Assembly (NCBI GenBank): GCA_045660265.1
Contig: JAZRDM010000017.1
Location: 23,992-87,991 of the forward strand
Reading direction: 5' to 3'
Source of the DNA: Scatosoma sp045660265
GTDB taxonomy: Bacteria; Bacillota; Clostridia; Christensenellales; Borkfalkiaceae
DNA: 64,000 nucleotides
In this document: one piece after another, positions 15,474-23,684 of the stretch
How the letters are laid out: every line of letters starts with the position of its first letter
Position numbering within the stretch: position 1 is the stretch's first letter
Notes under the pieces: model-generated
Seen by the model: only the letters and a program-made list of their open reading frames with translations
Told to the model about the DNA's origin: nothing
The model's database searches: none
Program-made: the position numbers and the translations under genes

Positions 15474-16196
15474 ATGGCAGGAGTAAAAGGATTTACATTT
15501 TGGGAGAACTACTATACAACGATCAGCGATCCCGACAACGAGCTTTCGGACGAAGAAAAGGGCCAGCTCTATAAAGCTATAATCGAGTACATTTTTGACG
15601 GCAGAAAGCCCGAGTTTAAAGGCGTTACTCGCGCCATATTTTCCGCACTTCTGCCAAGTCTCGACCTTTCAAAAACAAGGTCGCAAAGCAGACAAAGCGG
15701 GAAGAAAACGGAAACAAACGAAAATCAAAATCAAAACAAACGAAAATCAAAACGCAATCAAACTGAAAAGAAAACGGAAACAAACGAAAATCAAAGTGAT
15801 GATTGTGACCTTTATATAAATAATAAAAGTATTATCCTGACGGATAATACGAAAGGAGAAGATATAAAGGGGGATTATAAGGGGGAAGAAAACGCAAGAG
15901 AAAGCTTCTTTAAGTCTCATCCAAATATCGTTATCGATAACTATGATCCGTCGGTTTTATTAGAATTGACAGACGAAGATTGGGAAACAATAGCGTTGCA
16001 ATTCGAGAAAAGCGAGTGGTTGCGGAAGAACGTAAAAACGATGTCGATGTTATGTAGGCTTTCGAGCAAGATTCTCGCCGGGGTGTATGCGCCGTTTGAA
16101 AAAGTGCAAAACGAGAAAGACGATGACTTAACCGAAGAAGAACGGCGCGACAACGAAGAGTGGTTTGAAAAGAATTTTGGACATACCAGCGGATAA
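15474..16196 (+). CDS. DUF6291-like phage replication-module protein
   Basis: 240 aa. The N-terminal ~75 residues (FTFWENYYTTISDP, ELSDEEKGQLYKAIIEYIF, IFSALLPSLD) resemble the DUF6291 family found beside phage helicase loaders. A low-complexity K/T/N/E/Q linker made of near-exact repeats (KKTETNENQ twice) follows, then a helical C-terminal domain. It precedes a DnaC-like gene by 12 bp, so a replisome-organiser role is likely but not shown. Confidence 0.65.
   Translation: MAGVKGFTFWENYYTTISDPDNELSDEEKGQLYKAIIEYIFDGRKPEFKGVTRAIFSALLPSLDLSKTRSQSRQSGKKTETNENQNQNKRKSKRNQTEKKTETNENQSDDCDLYINNKSIILTDNTKGEDIKGDYKGEENARESFFKSHPNIVIDNYDPSVLLELTDEDWETIALQFEKSEWLRKNVKTMSMLCRLSSKILAGVYAPFEKVQNEKDDDLTEEERRDNEEWFEKNFGHTSG
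15702..15795 (+). repeat. Internal 28-bp direct repeat within the DUF6291-like gene
   Basis: 15702-15729 and 15768-15795 are identical over 28 bp, 66 bp apart (in frame), with a shorter copy at 15735-15753 between. The A-rich repeats encode the K/T/N/E/Q linker. Confidence 0.85.
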
Positions 16197-16208
16197 TAGG
16201 AGGCTCAA

Positions 16209-17084
16209 ATGGGAGAGTTGAAACATATCGGCGAATCGTTATACTTTACGCCTGAACGCTACAAGGAAATGAAAGCGAAACAGTTTGCGACGATCGACAC
16301 GAGAACAGAGTATATCGCAGGCGAGAGAATTTACTGCCGAGCTTGCGGTGGGGAAAAATCGGTGGATCTTCCAGACTATAACTTTTATACAAAATGCGAG
16401 TGCCCTTGTCAACGAAAAAAGGACCAAGCGGAGCAACGACGAAGAGAGCGGATCGAGCGTGCCAAAACCTATCAGGCAATCAATGAAAGAATACTCCCTG
16501 CGGAAGTACGGAACGCGTCCTTTTATGGAATTATAGACGCTAAAAGTAGCGAACATTATATGAACGCATGTCAGCGTTGCGAGAAATTTTGCAATAATTT
16601 TCAAGCCGTTAAGGAGAGTGGAAGAGGAATATGGCTTTACGGGGGCTTTGATACAGGAAAAACGTATCTCGCCGCAGCTATATTGAAAAGATTGCAATCG
16701 GACGGTGTGCCAAGTCTATTTACCTCGTTAGAGCGCATCTTCGAAGAGCTAAAGGCTACTTATAGTAATTCGTCTAACGTAACAGAGCAAGGCGTTATGG
16801 AAAGCTATGTTAATGTAGAATGTCTTATACTGGACGGATTTACGGGAATAAAAATCTCTAAAAGAGGCGTAGAAAATTGGGCTGCGGATAAGTTTTGCGA
16901 AATCATAAAGCGTCGATTTGAGCAAAATCGTCCAACGGTAATCACAAGTCGAGACTCCATCAAGGAGTTAACGACAAATGGCTTATTACCGCGATCTATT
17001 GTGGATAAACTCATGAACAAGATGGTGTCGATACATTTAACGGACAATCAGCGCCGAGCGACACAAAGTAAAATTGAATTTTAA
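16209..17084 (+). CDS. DnaC/IstB-like helicase loader
   Basis: 291 aa. An N-terminal zinc-binding segment (CRACGGEKS ... CECPC, about residues 38-65) is followed by an AAA+ core: Walker A YGGFDTGKTYLAAA (about residues 143-156), Walker B ECLILDGF (about 202-209) and a sensor-1-like TVITSRD. This arrangement is typical of phage DnaC-type loaders that place the host DnaB helicase at the phage origin. Confidence 0.85.
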   Translation: MGELKHIGESLYFTPERYKEMKAKQFATIDTRTEYIAGERIYCRACGGEKSVDLPDYNFYTKCECPCQRKKDQAEQRRRERIERAKTYQAINERILPAEVRNASFYGIIDAKSSEHYMNACQRCEKFCNNFQAVKESGRGIWLYGGFDTGKTYLAAAILKRLQSDGVPSLFTSLERIFEELKATYSNSSNVTEQGVMESYVNVECLILDGFTGIKISKRGVENWAADKFCEIIKRRFEQNRPTVITSRDSIKELTTNGLLPRSIVDKLMNKMVSIHLTDNQRRATQSKIEF

Positions 17085-17089
17085 AAAAG

Positions 17090-17103
17090 TGCAGTTAACT
17101 GCA
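17090..17103. repeat. TTGCA-type palindrome, copy 2
   Basis: TGCAGTTAACTGCA, a perfect 14-bp palindrome flanked by A runs, in the 60-bp gap after the DnaC-like gene. Confidence 0.5.
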
Positions 17104-17144
17104 AAAAAAAATAAATACCCGAAAGGGGAAGGAGACACTTACTT

Positions 17145-18146
17145 ATGGGAAACAATGAACACTTTGACCAGCTTATGTTGGCGGACAACAGCGGGCTGAC
17201 CATTGAACAACAGCAATTTAAGGATTTACACGAACGTATTTGCTACAACGCTCGAAAAAGCGCCGAGTATTGGGTTGATATGGCGAGCGGTATCCGCGAA
17301 ATGCGCGACAGTAAGCGCTATAAAGCGGCGGGGTTCGAAGATTTTGCGGACTACACGGTCAACGCACTCGGAATTAAAGAACGTCAAGCGTATAATTACA
17401 TCGCGGTTATCGAGAAGTTGCCAGAAAATTTTATCAAAGCGCATGCGACGATCGGCGTAACAAAACTGGCCTTGTTGACGACCGTCAATGAAGAAGAACG
17501 CGAGGAAATTCTTGAAAAAATTGACATTGATACTGCAAAAACGGTTGATATCAATGCTGCGGTAAAAGAGGCTCTTGATGCTCGCGACAAAGCAGAACAA
17601 CAGCTTTCACTTGTTCTTGACGAGAAGAAAGAAATCGAAGAAGAAAATGAAAAGCTTTCTACGGAATATTCCGAGCTCGCAACGGAGCAGAAGGAAATGA
17701 AAGCGGAAAATAAACGTTTGGAACAGGAAAATGAAGATTTGCGCCAACAGCTTGAAGAGGCAAAGAAAGAGCAAGAGCCGACAGTCGTTTTCCAACCTGA
17801 TCTTGAGCAAACCGCAAAGCTGAAACAGGTGCAGGAAGAAAAAGACGCTTTACAAGAAGAAAGTGCCCGTAAGGATAAGGAGTTGGAAGAAGAACGTGAA
17901 GCAAAAGCAAATCTGGAAAAAGAAATGGCGAACATTCGCAAACAGTTAAAACAGGCGCAAAACGCAAAACTCGAGCCTGCCAAGGTGGAAATCAAGGGCG
18001 ATGCGATTGTCGTATTTAAGGTCAAATTTGGTATATTCCAAGACCTTTTGGACGAGATGAGTGCACTTATCGGTGAGATGGACGACGAATCGGCGAAGAA
18101 ATGCAAAGCGGCGGTACACGCCGTACTCGAAGATTACGCTATTTAA
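17145..18146 (+). CDS. Coiled-coil protein with DUF3102-like N-terminus
   Basis: 333 aa. Residues ~20-140 (ARKSAEYWVDMASGIREMRD, GFEDFADYTVNALGIKERQA, YNYIAVIEKLP) resemble DUF3102/ParB-KorB-like HTH proteins that scan growth conditions or DNA. Residues ~145-280 are a long heptad-rich coiled coil, then a short globular end. Probably a DNA-binding, dimeric phage protein; exact role unknown. GGGGAAGGAG precedes the ATG. Confidence 0.6.
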   Translation: MGNNEHFDQLMLADNSGLTIEQQQFKDLHERICYNARKSAEYWVDMASGIREMRDSKRYKAAGFEDFADYTVNALGIKERQAYNYIAVIEKLPENFIKAHATIGVTKLALLTTVNEEEREEILEKIDIDTAKTVDINAAVKEALDARDKAEQQLSLVLDEKKEIEEENEKLSTEYSELATEQKEMKAENKRLEQENEDLRQQLEEAKKEQEPTVVFQPDLEQTAKLKQVQEEKDALQEESARKDKELEEEREAKANLEKEMANIRKQLKQAQNAKLEPAKVEIKGDAIVVFKVKFGIFQDLLDEMSALIGEMDDESAKKCKAAVHAVLEDYAI

Positions 18147-18158
18147 CGGAGGAGAAAA

Positions 18159-18491
18159 ATGAAAGCAACGGAATTTATCGAAATGCAAAAGCAAGATATC
18201 GAAACTCACAAGGATAAGATTATTCTTGGCGAAGTCGTTATGGCGATGGCAGAGGTGCTGAAAAGCACTCCTGACACGGAAATCGATCATACGAAGACCG
18301 CGGAGGATTGTTACAAGCAAATGTACGAATATGCGAAAAAGAATGTGAAAAATAGTGCCTATGTGTTTACCCCAACGGGTACGTTTCAGTTCATTCGTAA
18401 TTATCTTGGCTTACCTGAAACGAGCGTGACAGCGGTGAGCACGTCTGTTCTGCCCGGGAAGAAACGCCACAACTTGGAGGATTTCTTCTAA
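18159..18491 (+). CDS. PcfK-like protein, candidate AcrIIA9-family Cas9 inhibitor
   Basis: 110 aa, helical. The N-terminus (MKATEFIEMQKQDIE) and the central EDCYKQMYEYAKK are like PcfK-family proteins, some of which are annotated as AcrIIA9-type anti-CRISPRs. The strongest support is context: it directly precedes, with a one-base overlap, a PcfJ-domain gene, the conserved PcfK-PcfJ order of conjugative plasmids and Firmicutes phages. Inhibition of Cas9 is not shown by sequence. No CRISPR array is in this window. Confidence 0.5.
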   Translation: MKATEFIEMQKQDIETHKDKIILGEVVMAMAEVLKSTPDTEIDHTKTAEDCYKQMYEYAKKNVKNSAYVFTPTGTFQFIRNYLGLPETSVTAVSTSVLPGKKRHNLEDFF

Positions 18492-20032
18492 TGCCGAGGA
18501 TGTATACGTTAGATTGGTATTTGTCTATTCGTCACGAAGCGCCGAAGACTGAGATTGCGGCGTGGGCGTCGAAAATGGCAATGAGAAACTTTTTTCTTTA
18601 CAAGAACGAAGGGAAAAGAAAAGTTGGCAAGTGCACGGCGTGTAAGACGGAAATGGAGCTGCGCGTCGGGAAGAATAGATACACGGATTGTCCAACTTGT
18701 GGGCAGAAAATCAAAGCCGTGGAAAATAAAGACTTTACACACGGGTATGATTGCTTTGTGAGCTGGTTGGACCGCTACGACGGATTCTTCTTAAACAGGA
18801 CATTTCGAGTTTTTCGGCGCTTGTATCCGAGTCGCGAGGAATTGCACATAGAAGAGGCGCAAATGCAAGTCTTCGGGTTCCCAATCAAGACATATACGAG
18901 TGGGTATTCGCGAGGCTTTTCCCGCGAAACGTCGTATAAGAATTCGAATTGGTTTACGATGAACGGTGGCGATTATCAAAGGGAGCATCGTGAGTATTGG
19001 GAGAGAGGCGTACTCGGTGGTTTCGGGTATAACATTTATCAGGCGCCTTCGTACGTATACCCAGTCGGTTTGAGGGAAACGTTAAAGGGCACGCCGTTTG
19101 AGTACAGTGCGCTTTGGGAGCTTGCAGAGCACGGAGATAGTTTTTCCATGTACAAGGCATTGTTGGCTTATGCTGGCACGCCGCAGTTGGAATATTTAAT
19201 CAAGCTGAAAATGTACAAGCTCGCCAAGTACGTGATAAGACGGCCGATATTTTTTCGAAAAACGGAAAACGACGTCGTAAAGTTCTTAGGATTGAAAACT
19301 TGCAGTCAAATGCAGTTCGTGATAGACAATAATTTGAGCGGCGATGATTTTTACACGTACTGCTCGCTTGTGCGGAAGAACTTGCCGATAACGGAACACA
19401 ACATGCGCCTGATGAAGTTGAATCGCTGTTTCGGCGGGGCAGTGGAAAGGATATTCGAAGTTATGAGTGCGGAGAGCTTTTTTCGGTATTTTGAAGAGCA
19501 GAAAAAGAAAGGCAGCTCGCTTCGGAGTTTTTGTCAAGACTATCTTGACCATATGCGGATTGTGAAAGCCTTAGGCTTGGATATCAACAACACTATGTAT
19601 TCGAAACCGAAGGATTTTAGCGCACTACATAACGCGTTGTCTACCGAGCTGTCAGCAATTCGGAATAAAGAAAAGTATGAGAAAGTTAAAAAAACGTTGC
19701 GAAGCGAAAAGTCGTTTGCGTTCAGCCACGGTGCCTTTTGTCTGATTGTACCGAAGACGGCAAACGAGATTGTTATGGAGGGGAAAAATCAAGAACATTG
19801 CGTAGGCACGTATTTAGACCGAGTGGCGGATAAAAAGTCGGTTATCGTCTTTATCCGTCGAGCGGAAGAGTTGGATAAGGCGTTTTACACAATGGAGATA
19901 AACCCCGAAACAATGAAAGTCGTACAGTGCAGAGGACGTAAAAACAGTGATATGACCCCTGAAGTTCGGTCTTTTGTCGAACTTTATACCAAGTTTGTTT
20001 TAGACAAAAAGAGAAAGAAAAAGGCGGCATAA
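18491..20032 (+). CDS. PcfJ-domain protein
   Basis: 513 aa. A zinc ribbon near the N-terminus (CTACKTEMELR ... CPTCGQKI, about residues 50-77), a long middle, and a C-terminal PcfJ-like region: MEGKNQEHCVGTYLDRVADK and YTMEINPETMKVVQCRGRKN. PcfJ was named from the conjugative plasmid pCF10; its molecular role is unknown. It overlaps the PcfK-like gene by one base. Confidence 0.75.
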   Translation: MPRMYTLDWYLSIRHEAPKTEIAAWASKMAMRNFFLYKNEGKRKVGKCTACKTEMELRVGKNRYTDCPTCGQKIKAVENKDFTHGYDCFVSWLDRYDGFFLNRTFRVFRRLYPSREELHIEEAQMQVFGFPIKTYTSGYSRGFSRETSYKNSNWFTMNGGDYQREHREYWERGVLGGFGYNIYQAPSYVYPVGLRETLKGTPFEYSALWELAEHGDSFSMYKALLAYAGTPQLEYLIKLKMYKLAKYVIRRPIFFRKTENDVVKFLGLKTCSQMQFVIDNNLSGDDFYTYCSLVRKNLPITEHNMRLMKLNRCFGGAVERIFEVMSAESFFRYFEEQKKKGSSLRSFCQDYLDHMRIVKALGLDINNTMYSKPKDFSALHNALSTELSAIRNKEKYEKVKKTLRSEKSFAFSHGAFCLIVPKTANEIVMEGKNQEHCVGTYLDRVADKKSVIVFIRRAEELDKAFYTMEINPETMKVVQCRGRKNSDMTPEVRSFVELYTKFVLDKKRKKKAA

Positions 20033-20086
20033 TCAGATCGGAACGGTGCGCGCGTTGCGAAATAAATCAAAAAAAAACGGTTTGAA

Positions 20087-20104
20087 TTTGCAGTTAAATG
20101 CAAA
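20087..20104. repeat. TTGCA-type palindrome, copy 3
   Basis: TTTGCAGTTAAATGCAAA in the gap between the PcfJ gene and the next small gene. Confidence 0.5.
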
Positions 20105-20171
20105 GTTCGGCAAAAACAAGGTGAAAGGAACGCCGTTGAGTGCACATAGACGGCTGACCGTAAGGAGTGTT

Positions 20172-20354
20172 ATGTCCGCAAAATATTGCAGGGAGTATAA
20201 ATGTGGCGCCAATGATGGGAGACCATGTACGGCGGCAGATGACTGTTTCTTGTTTAAGTGGGATATTGAACGACAGAAAGGGATATGTAGAAAAACAGAA
20301 AAGAGAACTGTGAATAAAATCAAGGAGGAGGAAGGTGGCAAAAGAAAAGAATAG
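20172..20354 (+). CDS. Small Cys-rich phage protein
   Basis: 60 aa from ATG 20172, chosen because TAAGGAGTGTT precedes it; an in-frame ATG at 20046 has no ribosome site and would cover the palindrome. Four Cys (CREYKCG ... PCTAADDC, plus GIC) suggest a metal-binding knuckle; the tail is charged. The next gene overlaps its end. Confidence 0.55.
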   Translation: MSAKYCREYKCGANDGRPCTAADDCFLFKWDIERQKGICRKTEKRTVNKIKEEEGGKRKE

Positions 20355-20556
20355 ACCTGTAACATCGCAGGAAATAGTGGGAACGGTTAATCAGGCGTTA
20401 GACTATGTACGTTCAAATCCGTGCTGTATTTGCTCGTATGAAGGGTGTTGCGGATTTAAATACAAGGGTGTTTGTAAGGTCGCGAGGCAGTTGAGAATCA
20501 GGCTTTTAAAAGCCGGAAAAATGGAAGCCGAAAAAGAAACTATTAGGAAAGACTGA
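20335..20556 (+). CDS. Small Cys-rich phage protein
   Basis: 73 aa from GTG 20335, with AAGGAGGAGGAAG upstream. Five Cys in a short span (CCICSYEGCCG and GVC) suggest a zinc or Fe-S site. No family recognised. Confidence 0.6.
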   Translation: MAKEKNRPVTSQEIVGTVNQALDYVRSNPCCICSYEGCCGFKYKGVCKVARQLRIRLLKAGKMEAEKETIRKD

Positions 20557-20557
20557 C

Positions 20558-20908
20558 GTGTGGCTGATATTCTTTTTCGGGACAGACAAATGGGAAAGTA
20601 TATTCCCCGAAATAATAAAAGTGAAAGAAGATTTGAGAAAGCGCGGACATTGTTGCGAATGGCTGTCCAAGGTGTGCGATATAACGCAATTTGGTGCAGT
20701 TTACATAAAGAACGGAAAAACGTTTAAGGTATACGCAAGCGACTGTCCATATTATCAAGGACATTGGCTACTCGGCGGATTTGGCGCTACGGATTGCACA
20801 GCGTTCGACGAGCCTATCCCCGGTATTATAACCGATTTACATTGCAGTAAAGATTACACGCTTTGCCCAGCGTATAGGGCGAAAAATACACAAATACAGG
20901 AGAACTGA
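20558..20908 (+). CDS. Phage protein of unknown function
   Basis: 116 aa, start GTG directly after the previous stop, so probably coupled. The N-terminus is hydrophobic (WLIFFFG); the remainder is Cys-containing and aromatic. No recognised motif. Confidence 0.55.
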   Translation: MWLIFFFGTDKWESIFPEIIKVKEDLRKRGHCCEWLSKVCDITQFGAVYIKNGKTFKVYASDCPYYQGHWLLGGFGATDCTAFDEPIPGIITDLHCSKDYTLCPAYRAKNTQIQEN

Positions 20909-20910
20909 AA

Positions 20911-21108
20911 ATGAATCAGGTAAATACTCAAAAAATGAAACAAGTCGGGATTATTAGGTCTATTGACGAGCTTGGACGATTGGTTATTCCTATGGAATTT
21001 CGTAAGACAATGGAGATAGGCACTCATGATCGTTTAAGTCAGAATTTATGCGTGGATGAAAACGGCGAATATGTTATTATCGTCCGCAAGTGTAATGCGG
21101 TGGAATGA
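20911..21108 (+). CDS. SpoVT/AbrB-like DNA-binding protein
   Basis: 65 aa. GIIRSIDELGRLVIPMEFRK is the AbrB swapped-hairpin signature. The family binds DNA as a dimer or tetramer and controls transition-state genes; here it is probably a phage-encoded regulator. CAGGAG precedes the ATG. Confidence 0.85.
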   Translation: MNQVNTQKMKQVGIIRSIDELGRLVIPMEFRKTMEIGTHDRLSQNLCVDENGEYVIIVRKCNAVE

Positions 21109-21488
21109 TGAAATACGAGAGATTTACGCAAAGAGTTGATAGCGGTTTTGTAAGTGAGTTAGATTGTAGAATTGCATACAACAAACTTTGTTCTATTGAA
21201 GACAAGATCGAGCAGGGATATATCAAAATCCTGCCCGTAAAGGCAGGGGATAAAATCTATGTCGTACCGAGCAAAGTAAATTTCGACTTGAATAGAATAA
21301 ACCGTTATCACGAACATAATAGGGTTTATGAACAAACGGTAGACGAAATCCGTTTCTTCCATAAGGACATTTATATGGTGTTTTCTTGCGATTATCTTGA
21401 AAACCATCGTGGTGCAGCGTTGGGGGAAACTTGGTTTCTTACCCGTGAAGAAGCTGAAAAACGCTTAAAGGAGTTACAAAATGGATAA
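21105..21488 (+). CDS. Phage protein of unknown function
   Basis: 127 aa, ATG overlapping the AbrB-like stop (ATGA). Central beta-rich part (ILPVKAGDKIYVVPS), ending with a charged helix. Resembles small phage proteins of unknown role; no family named. Confidence 0.6.
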   Translation: MMKYERFTQRVDSGFVSELDCRIAYNKLCSIEDKIEQGYIKILPVKAGDKIYVVPSKVNFDLNRINRYHEHNRVYEQTVDEIRFFHKDIYMVFSCDYLENHRGAALGETWFLTREEAEKRLKELQNG

Positions 21489-21508
21489 ATTTAAAGAGGA
21501 GGACCTTT

Positions 21509-22168
21509 ATGAAAGGACAAGAAAATAACAAAATGTATTTTAGCGGCGAGATTGTAAGCGATCCTACGATTACGCATACAGTTTGCGATGAAGGGTTTTA
21601 CGAATTCGACGTGCGTATTCCAAGACTGTCTGGGGCGGACGATATTATTCCCGTGACCATATCCGAGCGGTTACTCTGTGGTCAGGAAATCGGCAAGGGA
21701 ACGAAGATAAACGTCGTCGGTCAGCTCCGCAGTCGCAATACAATGGAGGGTGAACATTCTCGATTGGTCTTGAGAGTGTTCGCGCAGGAGCTTTTGACGG
21801 GAGAAACCGAAGACGCTCGGAACAGCATTGTTCTAAACGGCTACGTATGCAAACCACCGATTTATAGGGCAACACCGTTCAATCGTGAGATCACTGATTT
21901 ATTGATTGCGGTTAATAGATCTCACAACAAGTCGGATTATATTCCTTGCATTGCTTGGGGTAGAAATGCGCGGTTTGCGAGTACGCTTTCGGTGGGAGAC
22001 AGGATCGCGTTATCGGGGCGACTGCAAAGCCGTCAATACGAGAAGAAATATTCAGAGACGGATATTCGCAGAATGACTGCTTATGAGGTTTCGATCAATA
22101 AGCTTGCAACTCACAATACGGATGAGACTTTTGATATCAATAAAGATTTTAAGAAATACGTGGAATAG
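21509..22168 (+). CDS. SSB-like protein with two OB folds
   Basis: 219 aa. Two successive beta-barrel segments: about residues 5-95 (NKMYFSGEIVSDPTI ... INVVGQLRSR) and about 108-185 (IVLNGYVCKPPIYRATPFNR ... IALSGRLQSRQY). The second has the SSB-like G-x-L-x-S-R-x-Y turn. Probably a tandem-OB single-stranded DNA-binding protein serving the recombination and replication genes upstream. AGAGGAGGACC precedes the ATG. Confidence 0.65.
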   Translation: MKGQENNKMYFSGEIVSDPTITHTVCDEGFYEFDVRIPRLSGADDIIPVTISERLLCGQEIGKGTKINVVGQLRSRNTMEGEHSRLVLRVFAQELLTGETEDARNSIVLNGYVCKPPIYRATPFNREITDLLIAVNRSHNKSDYIPCIAWGRNARFASTLSVGDRIALSGRLQSRQYEKKYSETDIRRMTAYEVSINKLATHNTDETFDINKDFKKYVE

Positions 22169-22208
22169 GGGCAAGCGATAGCGTATTGAACAGCTGATGG
22201 GAACGACT

Positions 22209-22619
22209 ATGACGGAAGCGCGATTAAAAGAGATAAAGAGAATATTCAACAGCTACGGGCAAAATCTTGCGCAGCTTGGGCAGTTGGAACTACCCGGCGT
22301 TAAAGGCGTATCTTATGACAAAATAGCCGTAATGACGGATAATAGCAAAAACGCCGTTGAACAGCTTATGATTACATATCTTATCGACAAAGAGAAACTT
22401 GAAAAAGAGATAGCACTTGTAGATAAGGTGTATTTGTACTTTGCAGACGAACGCGACGTCGAGCTTGCGGAGCTAATCGATATGCGGTTTAGGAAAGGGA
22501 AATATCATTGGCAAGCGACAAACGGAGTTTATATTAGTGACAGACAAGGCTTGCGCTGGTTGGAAAAGGCGTATAAAAAGGCAGAAGAGTTTGCAATTCA
22601 AATGCATATTTTAGAATAA
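22209..22619 (+). CDS. ArpU/RinA-like phage late transcription regulator
   Basis: 136 aa from ATG 22209 (GGGA 6 nt upstream; in-frame ATG 22197 has none). Helical, with a C-terminal sigma-like HTH region (ISDRQGLRWLEKAYKKAEEF) reminiscent of ArpU/RinA proteins that switch on packaging genes. Its position as the last gene before the packaging module supports this; homology is weak by eye. Confidence 0.6.
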   Translation: MTEARLKEIKRIFNSYGQNLAQLGQLELPGVKGVSYDKIAVMTDNSKNAVEQLMITYLIDKEKLEKEIALVDKVYLYFADERDVELAELIDMRFRKGKYHWQATNGVYISDRQGLRWLEKAYKKAEEFAIQMHILE

Positions 22620-22661
22620 TTGAGGTGACATGACAAAAAATGTCGCCTCAATTTGTTTTTT
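22620..22661 (+). terminator. Terminator of the early operon
   Basis: TTGAGGTGACAT pairs with ATGTCGCCTCAA (one G-T), followed by TTTGTTTTTT. Confidence 0.85.
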
Positions 22662-22801
22662 AGGGGTGTAAAATAGTATTATCGGAAAGGGCAGACAATC
22701 AGTCGCGCGGTTATTTGCAGTTTCCGATAGTTTCCCCTTAAGTGTATTTTTACGGTGTGCCGCCGCTATCTTTAGATAGCGGCGGTTGCGCTGTAAAAAC
22801 T
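22662..22801. other. Two-domain structured non-coding element
   Basis: Domain 1: 22663-22666 with 22734-22737, and TATCGGAAA (22680-22688) with TTTCCGATA (22721-22729), around a 32-nt apical loop. Domain 2: TTTTTAC (22747-22753) with GTAAAAA (22793-22799) enclosing the perfect 11-bp stem CCGCCGCTATC/GATAGCGGCGG with a TTTA loop. No ORF. Between early and late modules it could be a packaging site, an RNA, or a remnant of a hairpin-ended element; strand unknown. Confidence 0.45.
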
Positions 22802-22818
22802 GGATATTTTATAGGGAC

Positions 22819-22847
22819 TTGACAAAAAGAATAAAGTATGCTATAAT
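22819..22847 (+). promoter_or_regulatory. Promoter upstream of the ImmA cassette
   Basis: TTGACA (22819-22824), 17 bp, TATAAT (22842-22847). Further TTGACA-like boxes at 22952 and 23037 precede AT-rich -10-like sequences, so this 480-bp gap probably holds several promoters for the genes at 23106 and 23677. The rest of 22848-23105 shows no ORF. Confidence 0.75.
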
Positions 22848-23105
22848 TTAAACCTATCAAAAAAGAATGCACATTTGAACTAAGTATCATAAAACAGCGT
22901 AAAAAACAAAAGAAACAAAAATTCGGCAAAAAAAGTTGGCAGTCCCCCCTTGACAAATTTACATTTTATTATAAAATATTCGCAAAACAAAAAGGGAGGG
23001 TGCGCAAATTTTAGAAAATATTACCAAAAAACGTTTGACAAAAATGAATGCTTGATATAAAATAAAATATGCGCGAAAATTAAAAAGGTGAATGGAAGGT
23101 ATTTT

Positions 23106-23684
23106 ATGGCAAATTACAAAAGAAAAGAGAGTGAGCCAATAGAACAAGAATTGCAGAACTTTTATCAAAAAATTGGGAAGAAATTTACAGAAAAAGACGA
23201 TATTTTTGAATATGGTCAAAAATTAGGGTTTTCGATTTGGAAGCTTCCATTAGATGATGAAAATCTTGACGGTATTATTATCGTACACGGACGCACTAAA
23301 AAAATTGGATTAAATGAGACATTAAACTTACAGGATGCGCGGTTTGTTTTAGCTCATGAGTTAGGACATTATATTAGAAAAGATTTATCAAATGATAACA
23401 ACGAGATTTTAATTGCTGAGAAAGATCGTATTTTTCATGGAGATGAGAAGGAGCCGCGCGAAAATGACATGGATTATATGGCTGCTGCAATATTGGTTCC
23501 TCAGAAAGCATTTCTCAAGGATTTAGAAGAGTACGATTTTGATTATGAACAATTTGTTGACAAAGAAAAGGCGGAGATAAAAACCCCCCTTCCTAATGAT
23601 TTGCTTGAGGCTCTTTCTAAAAAGTATTGTGTTGACCAAGCAGTAATATCAAGAAGAGTGGTAGAGGTTTCTTATTATGTCTGA
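23106..23684 (+). CDS. ImmA/IrrE-family metallopeptidase
   Basis: 192 aa from ATG 23106 (GGAAGG upstream; an in-frame GTG at 23088 is also possible). Zinc-peptidase motif HELGHYI at about residues 84-90, and the downstream Glu in ENDMDYMAAAILVP, typical of ImmA/IrrE. These proteins cleave or inactivate phage repressors (as ImmA does ImmR in ICEBs1). The CI-like repressor here lacks its own cleavage domain, so this is a candidate induction factor, although it lies 11 kb away. Confidence 0.85.
   Translation: MANYKRKESEPIEQELQNFYQKIGKKFTEKDDIFEYGQKLGFSIWKLPLDDENLDGIIIVHGRTKKIGLNETLNLQDARFVLAHELGHYIRKDLSNDNNEILIAEKDRIFHGDEKEPRENDMDYMAAAILVPQKAFLKDLEEYDFDYEQFVDKEKAEIKTPLPNDLLEALSKKYCVDQAVISRRVVEVSYYV

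Noticed and set aside
15702..15795. Regular A-rich repeats as a CRISPR array
   Set aside because: Only two full copies, no unique spacers of constant length, and they encode a continuous protein linker.
17396..18106. Ser-rich minus-strand frame opposite the coiled-coil gene
   Set aside because: Composition is the expected antisense image of a Glu/Lys-rich coiled coil.
22662..22801. Known phage ornate RNAs (GOLLD, ROOL, HEARO) for the structured element
   Set aside because: It is far shorter than GOLLD or ROOL and no associated HNH gene follows; I could not match a known class.
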